Of a stretch of 64,000 nucleotides of DNA, positions 7,276-15,771 are shown piece by piece. Source of the stretch: Rubritepida flocculans DSM 14296 (GTDB taxonomy: Bacteria; Pseudomonadota; Alphaproteobacteria; Acetobacterales; Acetobacteraceae); assembly GCF_000425365.1 (NCBI RefSeq), contig NZ_AUDH01000005.1, forward strand, positions 124,001 to 188,000. The letters run 5' to 3'. Position numbers and translations under genes: made by a program. Each line of letters opens with the position of its first letter. Within the stretch, counting starts at the first letter, position 1. The notes under the pieces were generated by a model, which saw only the letters and a list, made by a program, of their open reading frames with translations, did not search any database and was not told the origin of the DNA.

Positions 7276-8253
7276 ATGATCCTCGTCACCGGCGGGGCCG
7301 GCTTCATCGGCTCCAACCTCGTCCAGGCCCTTTCCGCGCGCGGCGAGGAGGTGGCGGTGCTCGACCGGCTCGAGTCCGGCACGAAATGGCGCAACCTGGA
7401 AGGCGCGGTGATCGCGCATCTCCTCCCGCCCGAGGCGCTGGAGCAGGCGCTGGCGCTGAAGCCCCGGGCGGTGGCGCATCTGGGCGCCATCAGCGCCACC
7501 ACGGCGACCGACGCCGACGCCGTGGTGGCGGCGAACTTCACCCTCTCGCTGCGGCTGTGGGAGTGGTGCGCGCGGGAGGGGGTTCCCTTCCTCTACGCCT
7601 CCTCGGCCGCGACCTATGGCGACGGGAGCGCGGGCTTCGCCGACGAGGAGACGCCCGAGGCGCTGGCGCGGCTCGTTCCGCTCAACCTCTACGGCTGGTC
7701 CAAGCACCTGTTCGACCGGCGGGTGGCGCAGATGCTGGCCCTGGGCCGGGCGCGTCCGCCGCAATGGGCGGGGCTCAAGTTCTTCAACGTCTATGGCCCG
7801 CGCGAGGCGCACAAGGGCCGCATGGCGAGCGTGGCGCTGCACAAGTGGCGCGAGGCGAAGGCGGGCGGCCCCGCGCGCCTCTTCGCCTCCGACCGGCCGG
7901 ACATCCCCGATGGCGGGCAGATGCGCGACTTCGTGCATGTGGACGACGCGGTGGCGGCGATGCTCTGGCTGCTGGACCACCCCGGGGTGAGCGGGCTGTT
8001 CAACATCGGCAGCGGGCGGGCGCGGAGCTTCCTGGACCTTGCGCGGGCGATCTTCCTGGCGATGGGAAAGGAACCCAGGATTGAGTTCTTTCCCATGCCG
8101 AAAGACCTAGGAGGCAAGTACCAGTACTTCACCGAGGCGCCCATGGGGAAGCTGCGCCAGGCGGGCTGCGACATGGTTCCCACGCCGCTGGAGCAGGGCG
8201 TGGAATCCTATGTGCGCTGGCTGGAGGCCAACCCCTGGAACCGCGAGCCCTGA
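7276..8253 (+). CDS. hldD: ADP-L-glycero-D-manno-heptose-6-epimerase
   Basis: Epimerises ADP-D,D-heptose to ADP-L,D-heptose, the donor for the LPS inner core. The 325-residue cytosolic SDR-type protein starts with the Rossmann motif VTGGAGFIGSNL, has LDRLESGTKWRNL (typical of HldD), the SSAATYGDGSAGF segment and the catalytic YGWSK. The C-terminal KDLGGKYQYFTEA segment is also typical. Codons 263-285 (about 8062-8130) contain a cluster of codons rare in this genome (GGA, GAA, AGG, ATT, TTT, AAA, CTA). Its presence implies a heptose-containing LPS core, relevant to the glycan cluster that follows. Confidence 0.95.
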   Translation: MILVTGGAGFIGSNLVQALSARGEEVAVLDRLESGTKWRNLEGAVIAHLLPPEALEQALALKPRAVAHLGAISATTATDADAVVAANFTLSLRLWEWCAREGVPFLYASSAATYGDGSAGFADEETPEALARLVPLNLYGWSKHLFDRRVAQMLALGRARPPQWAGLKFFNVYGPREAHKGRMASVALHKWREAKAGGPARLFASDRPDIPDGGQMRDFVHVDDAVAAMLWLLDHPGVSGLFNIGSGRARSFLDLARAIFLAMGKEPRIEFFPMPKDLGGKYQYFTEAPMGKLRQAGCDMVPTPLEQGVESYVRWLEANPWNREP

Positions 8254-8256
8254 CCC

Positions 8257-9057
8257 TCACCGCCCGCGGAAGAGGGGTTTCCTCTTCTCGTTGAAGCTCG
8301 CGATGCCCTCCCGCCGATCCTCGGTCGGCACCAGGCGGTTGTAGGCCTCGATCTCGAAGCGCAGCCCGGTGCGCAGGTCCATCTGCATGCCGAAATGGAT
8401 GCTCTTCTTCGCCTGCCGCACCGAGAGCGGCGCATTGGCCGCGATGCGCTGCGCCGTCTCGAGTGCGGCGGGCAGCAGCGCCTCGGGCTCGTACACCGCG
8501 TTCAGGATGCCCCACTCCAGCGCCTCCTGCGCGCCGAAGGGCCGGCCGGTGAGGATGATCTCCTTCGCCCGCCGCTCGCCCACCGCCCGGGGCAGCGTCA
8601 TGGTGCCGCCCGCGCCGGGCATGATGCCGATGGTCACCTCCGTCAGCGCGAAGCGCGCGGTGCTCTGGCCGTAGGCGAAGTCGGAGGCGAGCACCATCTC
8701 GAGCCCGCCCGCATAGGCGTGCCCGTTCACGGCGGCGAGGATGGGGATGGGGCAGTCCATCATCGTCCAGAAGGCGCGCTCGAAGATCTCGTGCTGCGCC
8801 ACCCATTGCGCATCCGTCATGCCGTTGCGCTCCTTGAGGTCCCCGCCCGCGCAGAAGGCCCGCCCGCCGGTGCCGGTGAACACCACGCAGCGCGTCTCGC
8901 CCGGCTCGGCCGAGAGCTGCGACCACAGCGCGAAGAGCTCGCGCCCCATCCGGGTGTTCAGCGCATTCGCCACCTCGGGGCGGTTGAGGCGCACCAGCAG
9001 CACATGCGGGGCGGGGTGTTCGAGGGCCAGCGTCTCGAAGGCGGGGAAATCGGTCAT
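8257..9057 (-). CDS. enoyl-CoA hydratase/isomerase family protein
   Basis: A 266-residue crotonase-fold enzyme acting on acyl-CoA thioesters in the cytosol. The oxyanion-hole segment FCAGGDLKER (about residues 67-76) and AAVNGHAYAGGLEMVLASDF (about 103-122) are clear. The catalytic glutamate region ALTEVTIGIMPGAGGT follows. ALTEVTIGIMPGAGG with a Glu in the position used by hydratases supports hydratase rather than pure isomerase activity, but the acyl substrate is not identifiable. It converges on hldD (3 bp apart) and is divergent from a Bug receptor. The ATG at 9057 gives the standard N-terminus. Confidence 0.88.
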   Translation of the reverse strand: MTDFPAFETLALEHPAPHVLLVRLNRPEVANALNTRMGRELFALWSQLSAEPGETRCVVFTGTGGRAFCAGGDLKERNGMTDAQWVAQHEIFERAFWTMMDCPIPILAAVNGHAYAGGLEMVLASDFAYGQSTARFALTEVTIGIMPGAGGTMTLPRAVGERRAKEIILTGRPFGAQEALEWGILNAVYEPEALLPAALETAQRIAANAPLSVRQAKKSIHFGMQMDLRTGLRFEIEAYNRLVPTEDRREGIASFNEKRKPLFRGR

Positions 9058-9162
9058 CGGTGTCGCGTCTCCTGCCGCGCGCCGCTTGTGCCGCGGCGCG
9101 CTTCCCGCCACCTTGGCGAAAGAGGCCGGGGCGGCACAGCCCCGCCATCAGGGAGGACAGCC

Positions 9163-10140
9163 ATGCTCCACCGTCGCCGCCTGCTCGCGGCCCCCGCCCT
9201 CATCGGCCTCGCCGGCCCCGCCCTGGCGCAGGGCGCGCCCTGGCCCAACCGATCGGTGCGCGTGATCATCCCCTGGCCGCCGGGCCAGGCGACGGACCTC
9301 GCCGCGCGCATCACCGCCGACCGGCTGACCCAGGCGCTGGGCCAGCCCTTCGTGGCCGAGAACCGCGCCGGCGCGGGCGGGATGATCGGCACCGACCTCG
9401 TGGCGAAAGCCGCGCCCGACGGCTACACGCTGCTCGCCGCCTCCACCGGGCCCATCGTCACCTCGCCGCTCGTGCAGCGCACCACCTACAATGTGGAGCG
9501 CGACCTCACCGAGGTCGCGATCACCGGCATGTCCCCCTATCTGCTGGTGGTGCCGCCGAACTTCCCCGCCCGCACGGCCGAGGAGTTCGTGGCGCTGGTG
9601 CGCGCGCGCCCGGGGCATTTCACCTTCTCCTCCTCCGGCACGGGCGCCACGGCGCACATCGTCGCCGCCTGGTTCCATGCGCTGGCGGGGCTCGATGTGG
9701 TGCATGTGCCCTTCGCCGGTTCGGGCCCGGCGCTGACGGCCGTGGTGGGCGGGCATGTGAGCTATTCCATCGAGACGCTGGCCGCCACGGGCCCGCTGAT
9801 CCGCAACGGGCAGTTGCGCGCGCTCGGCATCTCCTTCGAGCGCGGCTCGACGCTCGCGCCCGATGTGCCGCCGCTCGCCCGCCTTCCCGGCTGCGCGGGC
9901 TATGACGCGGGGGCCTGGATCGGGATGATGGCGCCCGCCGGCACCCCCGCGCCCATCCTGGAGCGGCTGGACGCCGAGATCGCCCGCGCCATGGGCGAGG
10001 CCGAGTTCCGCGAGCGCCTGGCCAATGCGGGGCTCGAGCCCATCCACCACAACCGCGACAGCATGCGCGGCTACATCGCCGCCCAGCGCCGCGGCTTCCA
10101 GACGGCGATCCGGGCGGCGAACATCCGCATCGAGGGGTAG
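9163..10140 (+). CDS. Bug/TTT-family periplasmic solute-binding receptor
   Basis: A 325-residue Bug receptor with a cleavable leader (RRRLLAAPALIGLAGPALA) followed by WPNRSVRVIIPWPPGQATDL and NRAGAGGMIGTDLVAKAAPDG, the ligand-loop motifs of the family. The C-terminal MMAPAGTPAPILERLDAEI block is also present. The ATG at 9163 follows GGGAGGAC. It is divergent from the enoyl-CoA hydratase with about 100 bp between them, and the pairing hints at uptake and breakdown of a carboxylic acid. That link is inference; no transporter membrane genes are close. Confidence 0.9.
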   Translation: MLHRRRLLAAPALIGLAGPALAQGAPWPNRSVRVIIPWPPGQATDLAARITADRLTQALGQPFVAENRAGAGGMIGTDLVAKAAPDGYTLLAASTGPIVTSPLVQRTTYNVERDLTEVAITGMSPYLLVVPPNFPARTAEEFVALVRARPGHFTFSSSGTGATAHIVAAWFHALAGLDVVHVPFAGSGPALTAVVGGHVSYSIETLAATGPLIRNGQLRALGISFERGSTLAPDVPPLARLPGCAGYDAGAWIGMMAPAGTPAPILERLDAEIARAMGEAEFRERLANAGLEPIHHNRDSMRGYIAAQRRGFQTAIRAANIRIEG

Positions 10141-10170
10141 GGCCCGGACACCGGGCGCGCCCGCGCGGGC

Positions 10171-10195
10171 TTGCCAAAGCGGCGGCGCTGTTGCA
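10171..10195 (+). promoter_or_regulatory. TTGCCAAAGC-N12-GCA element, copy 1
   Basis: TTGCCAAAGC followed 12 bp later by GCA; the same layout recurs at 12726 and 25334, always on the plus strand in front of a plus-strand gene. TTGCCA fits a -35 hexamer. This copy ends 117 bp before the first GT-C-like gene. Confidence 0.4.
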
Positions 10196-10312
10196 CGCGC
10201 CGCGCTGCCCCCTCTCGCGCCCGCCGCCTCCTGCGCGCGGCGTCTGCCTGCCGAACGGAGCCGCCCGCATGGCCCGCCCTGCACCGCATCCCCCCGCCTG
10301 CCCCGCGGCGCG

Positions 10313-12709
10313 ATGACGCCCCGCCCCGCGCCGTCCTTCCTCTCCGCCCTGCGCGGCGGGCCGGAACGCCGGCAGGGCGTGCTGCTGCTCGCCCTTCTTC
10401 TGCTGCTTCTGCCGCTCGGCCCCTTCCAGCTCCATCCCCCGATCGGCTGGGTGGATCCCGGGCTCTACATCCGCTGGTTCCTCGAGCCCGCGCCGGCGCT
10501 GGCGCCCGGCGGGGGAGACTACCACTCCGCCCGCGCGCCCTTCGTGGTGGCGGGGCGGCTGCTGCACGCGCTGTTCGGGCCGGTCGCGGGGCAGGCGGCG
10601 CTGGTGCTGCTCTTCCAGGCCCTGGCGCTGGTCGGCATCCATGCGCTGACCGGCGCGGTGGTGCGGCGCGCGGCGCTGCGGGCGGTGCTGACGGCCTCGG
10701 TGGCGCTGAATCCGGTCTGGCTCGCCGCCATCGCGCGCGGCTATGTGGACGGGCCCTGCATGGCCTTCGGCCTGCTCGGCCTCGCGCTGCTGCTGCGCCT
10801 GCCGGGCTGGCGGGGGGCGCTGGGCGCGGGCGCCTGCGGCATGCTGGCCTTCCTCACCCACCCCTTCGGCGGGGGGCTTGCGCTGCTCGGCCTCGCGGCG
10901 GCGTTCTGGGTGCTGGGGCGGGCCCAGGGCGATCTGGCCCTGCGTGCGCTGTCCGCCGCCGGCGGCGGGCTGGCGGCGCTGCTGCTCACCGGCCTCGCCG
11001 CGGTCGCGGCGGGCTTCCCCTTCCTCTTCTTTGCCCCCGCGCTGGGCCGCATGGCGCAGGGGCTGGCCTCGGCCGGCCCCACCCCCTTCAACCTGCCCCT
11101 CGCCGAGTGGCTGCCCGGGGCGGTGCGCGTGGCGCTCTTCCCGGCGGCGGCCTGGCTCGCCCTGGCCGGGTGGCTGGGCGCGCGCGGCGGCCCCCCCGCC
11201 CCGCGCGCCATGGCCGCCGCGGCCGCGGCGATGATCGCCCCGCTGCTGGGCATGGACCTTGTCTGGCGGGGGTTCGCGGCGCAGTTCGCCTTCTATGCGA
11301 GCTATGCCTGGCTCGCCCTCGTGCCGGGCCTCGCGCTGCTGGCCGCCCAGGCGGAAGCGCGCGGCAGGCTGCCCGCCTGGGCGGCGCTGCCGCCGCTCGC
11401 CGCCGGGCTCGCGCTGGGCTGGCTTCTGCCGCTGGAACTGCGCGAGGCGCCGCTCCTCGGCTGGATCGGCTGGGGGGTCGCGCTGCTCGCCCTGGCCGGG
11501 GGCGTGCTGGCCCGCGCCCTTGCCCGGCCCGGGGCGGCGCTTCTCGCCGTGCTCGCGCTGCTCGCCGCGGCCGGGGCCTTCACCCGCGACACGGCGAGCG
11601 TCTTCGCCCGCCCCGGCGAGGCCGATTTCGCCGCGCAGCAGCGGCTGCTGGCGGAGTTCCGCGGTTTCCTCGCGCGCAGCGGCGGGCTCGCGCCCCCGCC
11701 CCTGCTCTGGCTCTCGCGCGAGGGGCTCTCCCCCCCGCCCGGGGGCACGCATGCTCTCGCCTTCGCCGGGGAGAGCCTGCGCCTCAACGCGGTGGATTCC
11801 CTTGCCGCCTCGCTGGGCTGGGACGCGCTCGCGCTCGGTTTCCACATGCCCGCCCTCGCCCCCGGCTTCCGCTGGGAGCGGTTGAGCGGGCAGCCCCCTG
11901 GCGAGCGGCGCGACATCCTCCTGCTCTGCCCCGAGGCGGAGGCCTGCGCGGCGGGGCGGGCGCTGCTGCAGCGCCTCGGCCTGCGGCCCGAGCCGGTGGC
12001 GGAGGCGCGCCTCGAGGCCCCCGGCGCGGCGCGGCTGCGGGTGGAGCGCCTGCGCCTCGCCTTCCCGCGCGAGGAGGAGGCGCCGGGCGCCGAACAGGCC
12101 GCGCATGTGCTGGCCACGGTGCTGGGCGCGCCCCCGGCGCTGGAGCATTTCGCCTGCACCGAGGCGGGGGCGCAGCGCCTCTGCCGCGCGCTCATCCGCC
12201 GCGAGGGGGGGGGCCTCGAGGCGCGCCGCCTGCAGTTCGAGCGCCTCGGGCGGCTCGCGCTGCCGCAAGGGGTGGGCCCGGCCGAGCCCGCCCTCGCCGC
12301 GCTCGACCCCGCCCTCGCGGCGCTGCTCTGCCGGGCGGAGCTGCGCCGCATCGGCTTCTGGCTCGACCGGCCCGAGGCGGGGGCCGGCTTCGCCGCCATG
12401 GCGCGCGCCCAGGCCGAGCAGGGGCCGGTCGCCTGCCTGGAAGCGGGCGCGGCCCTCGCGCGCGGCTTCGACCTCGACTGGCGGCCCGGCCATCTGCCTC
12501 GCCCGGCCATGGGCTGCGAGATCGAGCTCGCCGCCGCGCGGGCGCTCGCGGGGGCGCTGACGGGGGGGCTCGCCGATGCCCGGGTGGCGGCCGAGCTGGC
12601 GGAGGCGGAGGCGGCCGCGCGGCGCAACGACGCGCCCGGCTGCGTGATCGGCGCAGCGCGGGTGCGGGCGGCCTGGCTGGCCCGCTTCGGCCTGGCCCCG
12701 GCGCGGTGA
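10313..12709 (+). CDS. GT-C-like multi-pass membrane protein with large C-terminal soluble domain (paralogue 1)
   Basis: An unnamed 798-residue inner-membrane protein. The first ~430 residues hold roughly eleven hydrophobic segments; the remainder is soluble and probably periplasmic. The first extracytoplasmic loop carries HPPIGWVDPGLYIRWFL and a later loop ARGYVDGPCMAFGLL; acidic residues in such loops are the catalytic sites in GT-C glycosyltransferases. A FAFYASYAWLALVPGLALL segment and LNAVDSLAASLGW in the soluble part are shared with the gene at 13708, so the two are paralogues. I infer a polyprenyl-phosphate-sugar-dependent glycosyltransferase; it is not a family I can name with certainty. 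Start: ATG 10313; no strong ribosome-binding site. Confidence 0.75.
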   Translation: MTPRPAPSFLSALRGGPERRQGVLLLALLLLLLPLGPFQLHPPIGWVDPGLYIRWFLEPAPALAPGGGDYHSARAPFVVAGRLLHALFGPVAGQAALVLLFQALALVGIHALTGAVVRRAALRAVLTASVALNPVWLAAIARGYVDGPCMAFGLLGLALLLRLPGWRGALGAGACGMLAFLTHPFGGGLALLGLAAAFWVLGRAQGDLALRALSAAGGGLAALLLTGLAAVAAGFPFLFFAPALGRMAQGLASAGPTPFNLPLAEWLPGAVRVALFPAAAWLALAGWLGARGGPPAPRAMAAAAAAMIAPLLGMDLVWRGFAAQFAFYASYAWLALVPGLALLAAQAEARGRLPAWAALPPLAAGLALGWLLPLELREAPLLGWIGWGVALLALAGGVLARALARPGAALLAVLALLAAAGAFTRDTASVFARPGEADFAAQQRLLAEFRGFLARSGGLAPPPLLWLSREGLSPPPGGTHALAFAGESLRLNAVDSLAASLGWDALALGFHMPALAPGFRWERLSGQPPGERRDILLLCPEAEACAAGRALLQRLGLRPEPVAEARLEAPGAARLRVERLRLAFPREEEAPGAEQAAHVLATVLGAPPALEHFACTEAGAQRLCRALIRREGGGLEARRLQFERLGRLALPQGVGPAEPALAALDPALAALLCRAELRRIGFWLDRPEAGAGFAAMARAQAEQGPVACLEAGAALARGFDLDWRPGHLPRPAMGCEIELAAARALAGALTGGLADARVAAELAEAEAAARRNDAPGCVIGAARVRAAWLARFGLAPAR

Positions 12710-12725
12710 TGCAGCGGCAGGGCGG

Positions 12726-12750
12726 TTGCCAAAGCTGCGGCGCTGGGGCA
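12726..12750 (+). promoter_or_regulatory. TTGCCAAAGC-N12-GCA element, copy 2
   Basis: Same layout as at 10171, lying between the first GT-C-like gene and the LPG-synthase-TM gene and ending 45 bp before the ATG at 12796. It shares GCAACCCCTGC with the copy at 25334. It supports the downstream start for the next gene. Confidence 0.4.
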
Positions 12751-12795
12751 ACCCCTGCCCGGCGCGGCACGGCGCCTCTCCGGGAGACCCTGTCC

Positions 12796-13704
12796 ATGGC
12801 GCGGCGCCTCTGGCCCGTCCTCGTCTGCACCCTCGCCTGCGCCTGGGCGCTCTACGCCTTCGACTGGCCCATGGTGGGGCGGGCGCTGCTGCGCTTCGAC
12901 CTCCGCCTCTTCCTCGAGGTCTGCCTGCCGGTGGGGCTGCTGCTTTTTCTCGTCCGCTCGCTGCGCTGGGCGGCGGTGGCGGGGATCCCCTTCACGCCCG
13001 CCCTGCTGTGGCGCACCCATGTGCAGACGGCCCTCGCCCTGGCCACCGCCGCCGCCACCCCGGTGCAGGCGGGCGAGGCGCTGAAGCTGAAATTCGCGCG
13101 CGACCTCACGGGGAAGGATTACGCCTCGCTGGGCGGGGCCTTCGCGGTGGAGCGTCTGGCCGATGCGGCGGTGCTCTTCGGCATCGGCGCCATCGGATTC
13201 GGGCTGGCGGGTGCCTCCGGGCTGTGGCTTCTCGCCGCGTCGGGGCTGCTCGCGGTCGCGGTGGCGCTCGCGCCCTTCCTGCTGCGCCGGCTGGCCGGGG
13301 CGCGGCTGCCCCCGCGCCTCGCGGTGGCGCTGGGGCCGCTCGCGCAGTACCGCCCCTCGGCGGCACGGATGCTGGTGCTGGGCGGCTGCACCGTCGCCAA
13401 ATGGCTGATGGTGGTGCTGATGTGGCAGACCACCTTCGCGGCGGCGGGCATCGGCCTCGGCTTCGCCGACACGGCGCTGGTGGTGGTGCTGGTCACGCTT
13501 TCGGTCACCGTCTCGCTGGTGCCGGGCGGCATCGGGGTGGCCGAGGTCTCCACCCGCGCGCTGCTGCTCTGGCTCGGGGTGGAGCCGGGCCTCGCCGATG
13601 CGGGGGCGCTGCTGCTGCGGCTGCTCACGCCGCTGGTCATCGGCATCGGGCTGCTGCACGGGCTGTTCCTGCTGCGCGGCCGCCGCGCGGCCGAGCGGGG
13701 CTGA
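12796..13704 (+). CDS. lysylphosphatidylglycerol synthase TM-region family protein (UPF0104, flippase-like)
   Basis: A 302-residue inner-membrane protein with about eight transmembrane segments. Family features are the VQAGEALKLKFARDL segment near residue 95, FAVERLADAAVLF, and LVPGGIGVAEVSTRALLLW near residue 240 (the PGGIGxxE signature). The fold is that of the flippase half of MprF and of AglD-type proteins, so lipid-linked substrate movement across the membrane is plausible. It lacks the aminoacyltransferase domain. An ATG at 12709 overlapping the previous stop would add 29 unrelated residues; 12796, with GGGAG upstream, is preferred. It is sandwiched between two GT-C-like paralogues, suggesting joint action. 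Confidence 0.85.
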   Translation: MARRLWPVLVCTLACAWALYAFDWPMVGRALLRFDLRLFLEVCLPVGLLLFLVRSLRWAAVAGIPFTPALLWRTHVQTALALATAAATPVQAGEALKLKFARDLTGKDYASLGGAFAVERLADAAVLFGIGAIGFGLAGASGLWLLAASGLLAVAVALAPFLLRRLAGARLPPRLAVALGPLAQYRPSAARMLVLGGCTVAKWLMVVLMWQTTFAAAGIGLGFADTALVVVLVTLSVTVSLVPGGIGVAEVSTRALLLWLGVEPGLADAGALLLRLLTPLVIGIGLLHGLFLLRGRRAAERG

Positions 13705-13707
13705 GCC

Positions 13708-15756
13708 GTGGCGCGGCTTCTCGCGCCGCTGCTCTTCGCGGGGCTGCTCGGGCTGTTCTGGTCGGGGCTGTTCCACCTGCATCCGCCGCTGGGCTGGGTG
13801 GATCCGGGCCTCTACATCCACTGGTTCCTGCTCGCGCCCGAGAACGCGGCCTATCGCGACCTCGACTATCACGGCGCGCGGCTGACCTATGTGCTGCCGG
13901 GCTTCCTGCTCTACCGCCTCTTCGAGCCGGTGCTGGCGCAGGCGCTGCTGGTCAGCGGCTTCTATCTGCTGGGGCTGCTCGGGCTGCATCTGCTCTCAGG
14001 CGCGCTGCTCAGCGGCGTCGCGGCGCGGGCGGTGCTGCTGGTGGCGCTGGGGGCCAACCCGTTGTGGATCGGCGCCTTCGCGCGGGGCTATGTGGACGGG
14101 CCCTGCATGGCGCTCGGGCTGCTCGCCCTCGCCTGCCTGCTGCGGCCGGCCGCGCCGCCGGGGCCGCTGCGCCATGCGCTGGCCGGGGCGCTGCTGGTGC
14201 TCGCCCTCTGCGCCCATGCGCTGGGCGGCGGCATGGCGGCGCTGGCCGTGGCGGCGGTGGCGCTGCTGCGCGCGCCAGGCTGGCGGGCGGTGCTGGCGAA
14301 TGGCGCGGCCGGGCTTGCGGGCGTGCTGGCCGGCTTCCTGGCCCTCGCCCTCGCGGGGCGGGCACTCGGGCTGCCCTTCCTCTTCGTGCAGGCCTTCTGG
14401 ACGCCGCTGCGCCTGTCGGTGGACGGCACCTATGACGGCTTCGCCCTGCCCCTCTCGGCCTGGCTGCCCTTCGCGCCGCGGCTGCTGATCCTGCCGCTGA
14501 TCTTCGCCCTGCCGCTGCTCGCCCGGCCGGTGCTGCGCGCGGAGGGGCGGCGGGGCCTCGCCTTCCTCGCCGCCAGCCTGGTGCCGCTGCTGCCGCTGGC
14601 GGCCTGGTTCTTCCGCTCGGCCTCGCTGCTGCAGTTCCACTTCTATGCGAGCTATCTGCAACTCGCCCTCGTCCCCGCGCTGGTCCTCTTCCTCGCGCGG
14701 GTGGAGCGGGCGGGGGCGCTGCCGGGGCGGCGGGGGCTCGGGCTCTTGGTTCTCGCGCTCGGGCTGGTGCTCGGGCTGGGCGCACTGCCGCCCCTGCCCT
14801 GGCGGCAGGAGGCGGCGATGGGCCTCGCCGTCTGGGCGGTGGCGGGCGCGGTGCTGGCGGGGGGGCTCGCCCTTGCGGCCGCCGGGCGGCTGCGCCCCGC
14901 CCTGCCCGCGGTCTCGCTCGGGCTGATGCTCGCCGGCGCGCTGAACGCCGACACGGCGCGCGCCTATCGTTTCCCCGGCGCGCCGGACCAGGCGGCGCAC
15001 ATGCGCGCGCTGGGCGAGTTCCACCGCTTCCTTTCGCGCAGCGGCGGGCTCGGCGGCAGCTTCCTCATCTGGATGGGCCGGGATGGCTACACCCGCGCCC
15101 ATGGCCTCGGCGACGCCTTCCTGCACGACATCGCCTTCCGCGGCAGCCGGCTGAGGCTGAACTTCCTCGACACGCTGGCCGCGACGCTCGGCTGGCACCG
15201 CCTCGCGCTGGGCTTCGGCATGCCCGTTCTGGAGGAGCAGTGGGGGATCGCGCACGCCGCCAACATCGCCGGCCATGGGCTGCCGCTGATCACCCTCTGC
15301 GCCCTGCCCGAGCAATGCCGCGCAGGGGTAGCGGCGCTGCGCGAACTGGGCCTCGCGGTGGAGGAAGGGCCTGTCGAATCCTTCGCCCTGCCGGGGGTGC
15401 CGGGCTTCGCCGCGGGCCGGGCCGTGCTGTCCAACCCCCACCGGGGCCAGGCGCCGCCCCTGCCCGGACAGATCGAGGCGATCCTCGCCCGGCTCGATGG
15501 GCTGGACGCCGCCGCCCCGCCCGGCGCGCCGCCGCCGAGCCCCGAGGCGCGCGCCCGGCCGGACCTCGCCGGGCCGACGCCACGGCCCATCGCGGCGCTG
15601 GAGGAGGCGGGCTGCGCGTCCGAGGCCCAGCGCATCGCCTGCCGGGTGCGCTACCGCGCCGGGGATGGCCGGCTGCTCACGCGCGCGCTGAGCTTCCAGC
15701 CCTTCGGCGCCGTGGCGCTGCTGCGCGCCGCGGGGCCCGCCGAAGCCGCGCCCTGA
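13708..15756 (+). CDS. GT-C-like multi-pass membrane protein (paralogue 2)
   Basis: A 682-residue inner-membrane protein with about twelve hydrophobic segments in the first ~430 residues and a soluble C-terminal part. It shares with the gene at 10313 the first-loop motif HPPLGWVDPGLYIHWFL, ARGYVDGPCMALGLLAL, FHFYASYLQLALVPALVLF and LNFLDTLAATLGWHRLALGF. The GTG at 13708 is 3 bp after the previous stop, so the three genes are one translational unit. The soluble part is about 115 residues shorter than in its paralogue. Function as a GT-C glycosyltransferase is inferred from architecture only; I do not recognise a named family. Confidence 0.78.
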   Translation: MARLLAPLLFAGLLGLFWSGLFHLHPPLGWVDPGLYIHWFLLAPENAAYRDLDYHGARLTYVLPGFLLYRLFEPVLAQALLVSGFYLLGLLGLHLLSGALLSGVAARAVLLVALGANPLWIGAFARGYVDGPCMALGLLALACLLRPAAPPGPLRHALAGALLVLALCAHALGGGMAALAVAAVALLRAPGWRAVLANGAAGLAGVLAGFLALALAGRALGLPFLFVQAFWTPLRLSVDGTYDGFALPLSAWLPFAPRLLILPLIFALPLLARPVLRAEGRRGLAFLAASLVPLLPLAAWFFRSASLLQFHFYASYLQLALVPALVLFLARVERAGALPGRRGLGLLVLALGLVLGLGALPPLPWRQEAAMGLAVWAVAGAVLAGGLALAAAGRLRPALPAVSLGLMLAGALNADTARAYRFPGAPDQAAHMRALGEFHRFLSRSGGLGGSFLIWMGRDGYTRAHGLGDAFLHDIAFRGSRLRLNFLDTLAATLGWHRLALGFGMPVLEEQWGIAHAANIAGHGLPLITLCALPEQCRAGVAALRELGLAVEEGPVESFALPGVPGFAAGRAVLSNPHRGQAPPLPGQIEAILARLDGLDAAAPPGAPPPSPEARARPDLAGPTPRPIAALEEAGCASEAQRIACRVRYRAGDGRLLTRALSFQPFGAVALLRAAGPAEAAP

Positions 15757-15771
15757 TCGGGGCCGGCCAGA

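Noticed and set aside
10171-12708. Long plus-strand frame overlapping the first GT-C-like gene in another frame and running into the LPG-synthase-TM gene.
   Set aside because: Only its last ~300 codons (from 12796) show a real protein; the rest is an Arg/Gly-rich shadow.
9620-12751. Very long open frame (over 1000 codons) on the minus strand opposite the first GT-C-like gene.
   Set aside because: At this GC content antisense frames stay open by chance; its translation is Arg/Gly/Gln-rich without family motifs, while the plus strand encodes a coherent membrane protein.
12709-12795. Alternative ATG at 12709 for the LPG-synthase-TM gene, overlapping the previous stop (TGATG).
   Set aside because: It would add 29 unrelated residues, lies upstream of the TTGCCA element, and the ATG at 12796 has a proper GGGAG ribosome-binding site.
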